DNA from: Bacteroidota bacterium
GTDB lineage: Bacteria > Bacteroidota > Bacteroidia > Chitinophagales > Saprospiraceae
DNA length: 35,061 bases
Assembly: GCA_029557915.1 (NCBI GenBank)
Contig: JAKQHS010000084.1
Span: forward strand, 7,501-42,561
Direction of reading: 5' to 3'
Part shown: one piece after another, positions 25,521 to 32,350 of the stretch
Layout: each line of letters opens with the position of its first letter
How positions within the stretch are numbered: the stretch's first letter is position 1
Made by a program: the position numbers and the translations under genes
Notes under the pieces: model-generated
The model's input: only the letters and a program-made list of their open reading frames with translations
What the model was told of the DNA's origin: nothing
Database searches by the model: none

Positions 25521-25712
25521 ATGAACATATCCTTGCGTGCCCTGGAAATCTTCCTTCTCGCCCAGGGAAAGAAACGCGGCTACAATGAGAAACAGGAGGT
25601 GGACGTTACTACCCAGGGGCAGCGGATCACTCTCGTGCCGGAAGGGAGGGCCATCATCATAACGGTTGACGGGATTCCGAAGAGTATGCTGAAGGAGAAT
25701 GGAGAAGTTTAA
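25521..25712 (+). CDS. Possible small protein of 63 residues
   Basis: This small open frame starts ATG (MNISLRALEIFLLAQGKKRGYN) and ends just before the AT-rich gene. It includes VDVTTQGQRITLVPEGRAIIITVDG, which reads like two beta-hairpins, but no family is recognised. No good ribosome binding site is visible. A second frame just upstream (25364-25588, 74 codons, containing FQDELEDIHEDNLAVAEQGL) also looks partly coding and overlaps it. Either one is spurious, or the two are halves of one gene split by a frameshift near 25510-25530. Confidence 0.4.
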   Translation: MNISLRALEIFLLAQGKKRGYNEKQEVDVTTQGQRITLVPEGRAIIITVDGIPKSMLKENGEV

Positions 25713-25730
25713 TTGAATAACTTAGCATTA

Positions 25731-26411
25731 ATGCAAACTAACCCACCAAAATTCAATTTATTGAAGGTCAGCAGATCCCAGTACATATTTGATATGTACG
25801 AAAGAGAGTATCTCTACTTTTCATTGCACAAGTCTTTTCGTGGAAAGAATCCAGAGCAAAAAGGTATTCTGGATCCTAGAGAAATGAACGTAAGTACATG
25901 GCATCCCGACTACCTGTCAATTATATTTAAGTCAACAAAACAAGAATTTAAATTCACAAAGGGCAAAAATATAATTGATCCTGAGGTTAATGAGGCAGGG
26001 GACAATGATCTAAATACATTAATCTGTTCATTTTATTGGTTGAACAACGAATTGGAAGATCCAAATGCATTGTATCAAAGAGGATTTTACATTGAAGGGA
26101 ATCAAATGTTAGTAATCAATAAACCAGTAGAATTTTGTAAAACAATTTACACTTCACTTAGGTCTTTAAATTTATTTTTCGAAGGGGATCATGTGAAATA
26201 TTATGATCCCAAAACTTGGAATGGACCTAGGGGAAGTTTGACCACCCATCATAAGGATATAGCATTCTCTTATCAGAATGAATTTCGAATAGCAATAAGG
26301 CCATCCAATTACGGAGAACCTGGCATCTTGCCTTCCTTGCCGATGGAAATTCCTATCCCGGGATTGAAACAAATGAGCTACATAAATGATATTTATCCTC
26401 CAATTGGATAG
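25731..26411 (+). CDS. AT-rich orphan protein of 226 residues
   Basis: This gene has clearly lower GC than its neighbours, with many AAT, ATT and TTA codons, which suggests recent arrival. The ATG at 25731 is preferred over a TTG at 25713. The protein is soluble and shows short conserved-looking segments: QYIFDMYEREYLYFSLHKSF at the start, LNTLICSFYWLNNELEDPNALYQ, and HKDIAFSYQNEFRIAIRP near the end. A segment of the form YQ-x-E-x-RI occurs in several poorly described small accessory proteins, but I cannot assign a function. It lies immediately downstream, on the opposite strand, of the terminator of tRNA-Asp, a common place for inserted DNA. Confidence 0.7.
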   Translation: MQTNPPKFNLLKVSRSQYIFDMYEREYLYFSLHKSFRGKNPEQKGILDPREMNVSTWHPDYLSIIFKSTKQEFKFTKGKNIIDPEVNEAGDNDLNTLICSFYWLNNELEDPNALYQRGFYIEGNQMLVINKPVEFCKTIYTSLRSLNLFFEGDHVKYYDPKTWNGPRGSLTTHHKDIAFSYQNEFRIAIRPSNYGEPGILPSLPMEIPIPGLKQMSYINDIYPPIG

Positions 26412-26446
26412 GTATCCATATTGGCCCACTGGAGCAAATTGTTCAA

Positions 26447-26483
26447 ACAAAAAAGTCCCTAACAATAACATTATCAGGGACTT
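26447..26483 (-). terminator. Rho-independent terminator of tRNA-Asp
   Basis: On the minus strand AAGTCCCT (26483-26476) pairs with AGGGACTT (26460-26453) around an AT-rich loop and is followed by a run of T. It starts 17 nt after the tRNA. Confidence 0.85.
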
Positions 26484-26499
26484 GAATTAAAAACCGATG

Positions 26500-26573
26500 C
26501 GGACCGGACGGGACTCGAACCCGCGACCTCCGCCGTGACAGGGCGGCATTCTAACCAACTGAACTACCGATCC
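26500..26573 (-). tRNA. tRNA-Asp (anticodon GTC)
   Basis: A complete cloverleaf is visible on the minus strand. The acceptor stem GGATCGG pairs with CCGGTCC, with one G-T pair. The D arm contains AGTTGGTTAGA, the anticodon stem-loop CCGCCCTGTCACGGCGG carries GTC, and the T arm is GCGGGTTCGAGTCCCGT. The discriminator base is G, as expected for aspartate, and the 3' CCA is not encoded. It has its own promoter and terminator. The roughly 190 bp between the promoter and rmuC hold nothing else recognised. Confidence 0.98.
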
Positions 26574-26598
26574 TCCTTATTCTTTTCAGAAGGGATTG

Positions 26599-26628
26599 CA
26601 AAAGTAAGAGAATTTCTCATTCCGGCAA
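26599..26628 (-). promoter_or_regulatory. Promoter of tRNA-Asp
   Basis: On the minus strand TTG (26628-26626), a 19-nt spacer, then TACTTTTG (26606-26599), a full match to TAnnTTTG, 25 nt before the tRNA. It has both elements of a Bacteroidota primary promoter at the usual spacing. Confidence 0.75.
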
Positions 26629-26833
26629 GGGTACCAACGAATAAAATTGGGGTCGATTTCAGGAGGGCCAATGGCGGTGTCTGGAGGAATTGCCCCCTAT
26701 AAAACCGGGGAAGGCTGCAGAAAAGGATTAACCCGCTTAAACCGGGATTGGGAAAACTTTTAGGAGGTGAAATGCCCCTGAAACTAAAACTAATGTGGGT
26801 ATATATGAGTAAATATTCGGGTATTCAAATCGG

Positions 26834-28513
26834 TCAATCAAAAGGAATTTCCGGCTGCCTGACCTTCTCGTTATTTTCCTCCCAAATTTCGTCATCTACA
26901 GTCAAGTCCTCCTGGACCTCTCCGGAGGAGCCCATGGAAATCGCCGGAACAGGCATCGATTCAATAGTATTTAACTGCCGTTGAATCGCCCTGGTCCTGA
27001 TCCCCGAGGCGGTTTCCAATTGGCCAAGACCGGTTTGTATATTTTTCTGCGCTTTCTCCAGTAAGCCGCCGAACTTTTCAAATTCTGATTTGACCCGGGC
27101 CAATACTTTCCAGACTTCGCCACTTCTTTTCTGCAAGGCCATGGCGCGAAAACCCATCTGCAGGCTGTTCAGTAAAGCCATCAAGGTGGTAGGACCTGCG
27201 ACTGTTATTTTGTATTCATTTCTTAGCTGGTCGACCAGGGCGCTTCGCCGGATCACTTCGGCATAAATGCTTTCGAACGGCAGAAACATAATGGCAAAAT
27301 CGGTGGTATCGGGCCCTATATATTTATCCCTGATGTCTTTTGCCATTTTCCGGATGGTGTTTTCCAGGTTTTTGGTCGCGGCTTCAATATCATCAGGAAT
27401 CGCATTTTCATAGGCCGTTATTAATTGCTCATAGGATTCTTTGGGGAATTTGGCGTCGATCGGCAGGTAGATGAAGCTGTTTTCATCGTTGTTCCGTCCC
27501 GGTAGTTTCACGGCAAATTCCACCCTTTCCGTGCTGCCTTCCACCGTCGCCACATTGGCTTCATACTGGCTGGGCGCGAGTATTTGTTCCAATAACATGG
27601 CCAGTTGCACCTCCCCAATGCCCCCCCTTAATTTTACATTGCTCAATACTTTCTTCAGCCCTCCTACGTCCGCCGCCATGGTCTGCATTTCGCCCAGGCC
27701 TTTTTGCACTTCTATCAATTGTTTGCCGACGGAATCAAAACTCTGCCCCAGGCGGTCGCTCAGGGTCTTTTCCAGTTTTTCCTCCACGGTGGACCGGATA
27801 AGGTCCAGTTTGGATTCCGTATTTTTTATCAGTTCATTCTGCTTCGCCTCCACCTCGCCGAATTTTTCCTTTTGCAATTGGCTGAACGCGGCGATGCTTT
27901 TCTCAAAGGCTTCGTTGAAGCTCCTGAAAGAAGCGGTGAGTTCCCCGCGCATGAGGCTGTTGTCCGACTTGTTCTGATCATTGAGTTTGGCGAGCTTTTC
28001 TTCCACCTTGTCCGAAACCTTACTCAAAAGTTCGGTGGTCCGTGCCGTCAACTCCTTTTGTTCGGTTTTCAATTCATCAAATTTCCCTTTTTGTTCTTTT
28101 GTGAAGGAGTTCATGCCGGAGGCAAATTCTTCCCGGTTATTCCGGTTGAGGTTTACGATTTGCAAGGTCAGGGCCTCCACCTTGTCGGCTAAGGTGTTAT
28201 TGATCTCTTTCAGGGCATTTTGATTTTGCTGACCGGAAGCATGCAGCAAGGTGGTCAGTTCGGCCTTGATGCCGAGCAGGGTGGCATTCAATTCGGCCCT
28301 GTTATTGCCCGCAATGCCCGAATTCTCCTCGCGGTTGAGACGGAAGTCTTCCTTAAAATTATGTTCCAGTTTATCCAGGCCGGCCTGCAATTCAGATAAT
28401 TTGTTCTGAATGGCAGGCAGAGCCTTATCCTCTTTGTGTCTGAAAACTACAATTAAAATGATAGCAAGTACCTGCAAAACGATGATCAGGATAAACATTG
28501 TGCTCTCGGTCAT
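26834..28513 (-). CDS. rmuC: DNA recombination protein RmuC
   Basis: RmuC limits rearrangement at inverted repeats in E. coli; it has a nuclease-like core of the restriction-endonuclease superfamily. This copy has 559 residues: an N-terminal membrane helix (about 6-22), a long coiled coil (about 30-280), and the RmuC domain (about 290-510). That domain carries RGGIGEVQLAMLLEQIL, YLPIDAKFPKESYEQL, FAIMFLPFESIYAEV and VAGPTTLMALLNSLQMGF. The C-terminal tail is acidic. The gene stands alone. Its presence in a window so rich in inverted repeats may be coincidence. Confidence 0.96.
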   Translation of the reverse strand: MTESTMFILIIVLQVLAIILIVVFRHKEDKALPAIQNKLSELQAGLDKLEHNFKEDFRLNREENSGIAGNNRAELNATLLGIKAELTTLLHASGQQNQNALKEINNTLADKVEALTLQIVNLNRNNREEFASGMNSFTKEQKGKFDELKTEQKELTARTTELLSKVSDKVEEKLAKLNDQNKSDNSLMRGELTASFRSFNEAFEKSIAAFSQLQKEKFGEVEAKQNELIKNTESKLDLIRSTVEEKLEKTLSDRLGQSFDSVGKQLIEVQKGLGEMQTMAADVGGLKKVLSNVKLRGGIGEVQLAMLLEQILAPSQYEANVATVEGSTERVEFAVKLPGRNNDENSFIYLPIDAKFPKESYEQLITAYENAIPDDIEAATKNLENTIRKMAKDIRDKYIGPDTTDFAIMFLPFESIYAEVIRRSALVDQLRNEYKITVAGPTTLMALLNSLQMGFRAMALQKRSGEVWKVLARVKSEFEKFGGLLEKAQKNIQTGLGQLETASGIRTRAIQRQLNTIESMPVPAISMGSSGEVQEDLTVDDEIWEENNEKVRQPEIPFD

Positions 28514-28844
28514 TGGTATTGTTATAAGCCGTTATATCAAAGTTACTTCGTTTTTCTACGAGTACTTTTATAAATCGGGACCTGTTCCATACCGCTTCCG
28601 CCTTTTCGTCAGGGCTGGTAACCGAAGATGCCTTCTTCTCTAATAATACCAGATCCGGAAACAGTAGAACGGATATTCGTAAAAAGTCTGACCCAGGACA
28701 TCACTGACTGAAATCATATACACATAGTTGGAATTCAATTACTTATAAGAACCCAAGGGCATGACTCGCCAAGATCCGGATCGGGAAGAGTAATTTGTGG
28801 CCCACTGAATAAAGATTAATAACATAATCAGAAACAGATTTTAC
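28514..28844. other. Intergenic region between rmuC and the deoxyribonucleotidase gene
   Basis: 331 bp between two divergent genes. It is AT-rich near both ends and should hold both promoters, but no pair of elements matches well. Apart from a short palindrome (GATCCGGATC near 28774) I see nothing in it. Confidence 0.5.
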
Positions 28845-29306
28845 ATGAAAAAAATAGTATTTATTGATATGGACAATGTCCTGGTGGATTTCCAATCCGG
28901 TATTGACCGGCTGACTGATGAACAGAAACAAGAATATACTGAGCGGTATGATGAAGTTCCCGGAATATTCAGCTTAATGGATCCGGTGCCTGGGTCCATT
29001 GAGTCTGTTAAAACACTGTCGGATCATTTTGACTTATATATATTATCAACTTCACCCTGGAAAAATCCATCTGCCTGGTCGGATAAATTATTATGGGTAC
29101 AAAAATATTTTGGAGCTGAGGAGAACAGTTTGTTTTACAAAAGGTTAATACTATCTCATCATAAAAACCTGATTGCGGGCGATTTTCTGATCGATGACCG
29201 AGAGAAAAATGGAGCAAATGAATTTAAAGGTGAATTAATCCTATTCGGATTAGGCAAATTCCCGGATTGGAAAAAAGTCACGGAATATTTATTGACAGTG
29301 AGTTGA
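28845..29306 (+). CDS. 5'(3')-deoxyribonucleotidase-like HAD phosphatase
   Basis: This small HAD-superfamily phosphatase of 153 residues matches the NT5C type, which removes phosphate from deoxyribonucleotides. Motif I is FIDMDNVLVDF, with Asp8 as nucleophile and Asp10 as acid/base. Motif II is STSPWKNPSAW, whose tryptophans are typical of this family. Motif IV is DFLIDDREKNGANEF, with the metal-binding aspartates, and the lysine of motif III is probably in the KRLILSHHKN segment. No signal peptide is present, so it acts in the cytoplasm. Base composition is somewhat AT-rich. The neighbours give no pathway hint. Confidence 0.88.
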   Translation: MKKIVFIDMDNVLVDFQSGIDRLTDEQKQEYTERYDEVPGIFSLMDPVPGSIESVKTLSDHFDLYILSTSPWKNPSAWSDKLLWVQKYFGAEENSLFYKRLILSHHKNLIAGDFLIDDREKNGANEFKGELILFGLGKFPDWKKVTEYLLTVS

Positions 29307-29418
29307 ATTGCCGGGATGCCCCTACCGGGCCGTTACGGATTTCCAGGAGTCCTGAAAGCGCAAAATGACGATTCCCTTCTCCTGTTCCAATCTTCAGGTT
29401 ATTAACTTCCTGCCCCGG

Positions 29419-30099
29419 CTATCCTTTGATAATCCTCAAATTCGCAAATGAACCGCCGGAGCGGTATGCAGTATAGAGGCCGATTTTACCCGATTTGGCA
29501 CCCAATAGTGGGACAATAAGGTAAGGTTCGGGTGTATCATTAACATAAACCCTGGCCTCCGTTTCCGAAATGATAAACCTGGCATGAAACCAGTCATTGG
29601 GGTCAGGAGCCGGGACAACCTGATTTTCAAATTTCCCGTTTTGAGTTTCCCGGAGCCTGGACCAGGTATATTGAGGCAAGCTGATGTATTGAATAGCTCT
29701 CTTCTTCCGGACCGTATCTTCCGCAAGAAACTGGAAGGGCCTGAAATACAGCGCGTCAAAGGTTGAATCGTTGACGCCGTGAAAGGCTATTCCCAGGAAG
29801 CTGTGTTGGTAGACATCAATCCCTTTTAGACGCAGCTCAATGGTCCCCGTCTTAAATTCTATTCCCTTAATCCAGGCTAAACCTTCATCTTCGTTGAGCA
29901 GTAATTCAATGACATCCTGACCCTTTTCTTCCGACCATTTCACTTGACGGTTAACCAGGGTCAATTCATTTTTTTCATAAAGCGATTTAAGGTCTATTTC
30001 AATTAGTTTCTGTTGGTATGTTTGGTTGTATACCGGTAAACCAATAAAAATGCCCAGCACGAGTATGAAGTATCTTATGTTATTTATTGATGTCCTCAT
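29419..30099 (-). CDS. Secreted stand-alone beta-sandwich protein
   Basis: This 226-residue protein has a signal peptide (YFILVLGIFIGLPVYNQ) followed by one concanavalin-like beta-sandwich. It closely parallels the N-terminal domain of the hydrolase fusion at 16412. Shared signatures are GTIELRLKG, DALYFRPFQF, AIQYISLP, NQVVPAPDPNDWFHARF and SGKIGLYT. The ATG at 30099 is chosen because it forms a TGATG stop-start junction with the upstream gene, showing translational coupling. No catalytic residues can be named. It may bind a glycan or assist an enzyme encoded elsewhere. A longer frame reaching 30141 would overlap the upstream gene and bury the leader. Confidence 0.8.
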   Translation of the reverse strand: MRTSINNIRYFILVLGIFIGLPVYNQTYQQKLIEIDLKSLYEKNELTLVNRQVKWSEEKGQDVIELLLNEDEGLAWIKGIEFKTGTIELRLKGIDVYQHSFLGIAFHGVNDSTFDALYFRPFQFLAEDTVRKKRAIQYISLPQYTWSRLRETQNGKFENQVVPAPDPNDWFHARFIISETEARVYVNDTPEPYLIVPLLGAKSGKIGLYTAYRSGGSFANLRIIKG

Positions 30100-30536
30100 C
30101 AGCCTGAATGATCGGTGTATATATACCATTTGCCTTTCCATTTTTTCATCAGACCCGAATAACGCCCATGGGTCATTTTGCCATCCGGGTAACTCACCTG
30201 AAAATAGCCGGTCACATAATAATATTTCTTTGAGATCCGTTCCAGGCTTTCATTGGTAAGCTTCAAGTTTCCCATTTTTTCAGGGGGCCAATATTTTTTG
30301 TAAAAGGCCAGGATATTTTCTTTACCAGCCGCTACCCCTTTTGACAGGATCATCCGGGTGGAATCCAGGGGAGCATACAATGCGACATATCCTTCAAGGT
30401 CGTGTTCATTCCAGGTCCGTTCTTCTTCCTGAAAAACTTTCAGAATAGCCGCTTCATCCTTATTAATTTGACTAAAAGATATGGGGCAGGGAAAAAAGAA
30501 AAAGCACAATAAGTACCAGATGTTTTTAAGTTTCAT
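30099..30536 (-). CDS. Secreted NTF2-like (SnoaL/DUF4440) protein
   Basis: This 145-residue protein has a hydrophobic leader (WYLLCFFFFPCPISFSQ) and an NTF2-like fold. The first helix is DEAAILKVFQEEERTWNEHDLEGYVALYA, followed by a block around ENILAFYKKYWPPEK and a final sheet ending GKWYIYTDHSG. This is the SnoaL/DUF4440 pattern. Such domains bind small ligands or act as simple isomerases or hydratases, and no specific role can be given here. It lies between the DUF2911 gene (47 bp upstream) and the beta-sandwich gene, with which it shares a TGATG junction. The three are probably one operon. Confidence 0.78.
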   Translation of the reverse strand: MKLKNIWYLLCFFFFPCPISFSQINKDEAAILKVFQEEERTWNEHDLEGYVALYAPLDSTRMILSKGVAAGKENILAFYKKYWPPEKMGNLKLTNESLERISKKYYYVTGYFQVSYPDGKMTHGRYSGLMKKWKGKWYIYTDHSG

Positions 30537-30583
30537 TTTAAATTTTTGGGCATTTCAGAAAAAATCCTTTATCACAAGGCCAT

Positions 30584-31636
30584 TTATTCAATATTGAAAT
30601 CCATCCCCTTTTGAAGTTTTATTATTGCGTTTTCCACATTGGCTTTATTGGCTGCGTCCGGTACCATGGGCAGAGCACTTTTCATAAACTCCAGGGCCTT
30701 ATTATAATTCCCTATAGCTGATAAACCTCTGGCCATTCCCATAGTTGTGGTAAACTGGTTGGGGTATTTGTCGTAATTGTTTTGAAAGACTTTCAGCGCC
30801 TCTTCCGCTTTTTTTGCAGCGAGCAATCTACGGCCATAGAAATGCACATCGGTCATGCTGCCGAGAGGAAGGGCTTCCTGCATGATCAGCTCGGCCTCCT
30901 GATCCCGGTTCAGTTTCTTCAGCAAAGCCGCTTTGGTGCTCAGCGTGCGGAAGGTCTTTTGACCCATTATCCTGAAATAAATGCCGCGGTCGATCCAGGC
31001 CAGGGCCTGCTCCAGTTCAATGTTGTTTTCCAGACAATAGTTGGCGGCCTGTACAAAATCATCCGGAGGTCTCGTAGTCAGGAGGTCTTTTTTAAACTCG
31101 GCAATTTGAAGCTCATGGATCCGGGCGGAAATCCGGAAAGGAATCCTGCGTTTTTCCCAGGAAAGGGATACGGTGGCCGAACTGTCTGTCTGGTCCGTAA
31201 ACTCATATTTAAGCCATTCTTCACTTTTTTCCAGGGGCTGGTTTTTTACGGTCACTCTCAAGGCGTCGTCTTCCGGTTTGTAATAGAAACTCCCCCAGGA
31301 CGTTGAATTTTTTGAGAAAATCAGGGTGCTTTCCTTTTCCTCATTGATAATAAAAAATCCATAGCTGCCCGCAGGCAAGTCTTTGCCCTCAATCTTCACC
31401 GGGTGACTGAACGAAAAAGTGGTGTTTTCATTGGCCCCTGCCCTCCAGGGAGCGGCATAACAAGTTCCGTGACCCAGATCTTGTAAGCCATAATGGGCAA
31501 CGGAAGTACCCCAAATCCGCCCTTCCCGGCCTTTTACACCGGGCCGGCTATAATGGATGTTGATTTTTACAATTCCAATCTGCTCACTTACGGAGGCCTT
31601 TTTATTTCCCCCATCGGGGGCAGTATTGAGGGGCAT
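30584..31636 (-). CDS. DUF2911 protein with helical/TPR C-terminus, leader interrupted
   Basis: The first 170 residues are DUF2911: ASVSEQIGIVKINIHYSRPGVKGREGRIWG, then AHYGLQDLGHGTCYAAPWRAGANENTTFSF and GSYGFFIINEE. The rest (about 185-350) is a helical repeat region with TPR-like pairs (ALAWIDRGIYFR, EALKVFQNNYDKYPNQ, ALEFMKSALPMVPD). DUF2911 proteins are normally exported and of unknown function. As written the frame opens at ATG 31636 with no signal peptide. In the same frame just upstream there is a perfect leader, separated by one TAG codon (see 31637-31699). The product is therefore either not exported, made by readthrough or reinitiation, or the gene is newly inactivated. Confidence 0.85.
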   Translation of the reverse strand: MPLNTAPDGGNKKASVSEQIGIVKINIHYSRPGVKGREGRIWGTSVAHYGLQDLGHGTCYAAPWRAGANENTTFSFSHPVKIEGKDLPAGSYGFFIINEEKESTLIFSKNSTSWGSFYYKPEDDALRVTVKNQPLEKSEEWLKYEFTDQTDSSATVSLSWEKRRIPFRISARIHELQIAEFKKDLLTTRPPDDFVQAANYCLENNIELEQALAWIDRGIYFRIMGQKTFRTLSTKAALLKKLNRDQEAELIMQEALPLGSMTDVHFYGRRLLAAKKAEEALKVFQNNYDKYPNQFTTTMGMARGLSAIGNYNKALEFMKSALPMVPDAANKANVENAIIKLQKGMDFNIE

Positions 31637-31699
31637 GATCTAGGTCCGGGCCATGGAAGCGGAATAAATCCCCAGGATAAACAGGATTATTTTTTTCAT
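31637..31699 (-). pseudogene. Signal-peptide coding segment cut off by an in-frame amber codon
   Basis: From ATG 31699 the frame reads MKKIILFILGIYSASMART, then TAG at 31642-31640, then Ile, then the ATG at 31636 that opens the DUF2911 protein. This is a typical Bacteroidota leader. A CAG (Gln) in place of TAG would give a normal cleavage region and a continuous gene, so one C-to-T change explains the break. A sequencing error is also possible. Confidence 0.7.
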
Positions 31700-31881
31700 T
31701 GAGAGAGGTTTATTTCAGAAGTTTAAATTGAATTGAACCGGTCAAAATTCAACACTTTGTAATGGATCCTCCTCCCCCTCCGGGGGGGATTACCCATATT
31801 TTGAAATACCATAATTTAGCCCCTGGACTTACTCCCGAAAATCATTCATTCTTTTATTTCCCTGATGATCAATCCAGGCCT

Positions 31882-32334
31882 ATGGCAACTTATACCTTAT
31901 TGATTAATGGCAATTCCCACACTTTCCAGTCGGAACCGGACAGGCCCTTGTTGTGGGTGCTCCGCGACACCCTGGAACTGAAGGGGACCAAATACGGGTG
32001 CGGGATCGGCTTTTGCGGCGCCTGCACGGTGCATATCGGGGAGACCGCGGTGCGCTCCTGCAGTATCCCGGTCTCCGCCGTCCAGGGCGCGGTCACGACG
32101 ATAGAAGGCCTTTCCCGGGACGGTTCCCATCCGCTTCAACTCATGTGGATGGAAATGGACGTAGCCCAATGCGGTTATTGCCAGGCCGGTCAGATCATGT
32201 CCGCGGCCGCCTTGCTGCACAGGAATAAAAATCCCAACCGGGAAGAGATCCATGCGGCCATGCAAGGCAATCTTTGCCGCTGCGGCACCTATTTAAGGAT
32301 CAGGCAAGCTATTGAAAGGGTCCTTTTAAAATAA
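31882..32334 (+). CDS. Isoquinoline 1-oxidoreductase-type 2Fe-2S subunit
   Basis: This is the small iron-sulfur subunit of a molybdenum hydroxylase of the xanthine oxidase family (IorA type), which passes electrons from the molybdenum centre. The 150 residues carry two 2Fe-2S sites: a plant-ferredoxin type (Cys40, Cys45, Cys48, Cys60) and an alpha-helical type (Cys97, Cys100, Cys132, Cys134 in CGYC and CRCGTY). All eight cysteines are present. I chose the ATG at 31882, which begins [13 protein letters not shown] as in relatives; a frame open from 31762 would add a proline-rich stretch. The large subunit follows after 16 bp, so the two form one operon. Confidence 0.95.
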   Translation: MATYTLLINGNSHTFQSEPDRPLLWVLRDTLELKGTKYGCGIGFCGACTVHIGETAVRSCSIPVSAVQGAVTTIEGLSRDGSHPLQLMWMEMDVAQCGYCQAGQIMSAAALLHRNKNPNREEIHAAMQGNLCRCGTYLRIRQAIERVLLK

Positions 32335-32350
32335 CCGAAGGCAATGATCT

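Noticed and set aside
31772-31790. A C-rich/G-rich hairpin upstream of the molybdenum hydroxylase genes as a riboswitch.
   Set aside because: The stem is only about 5 bp with no T run or recognisable aptamer. It may be part of a decayed repeat.
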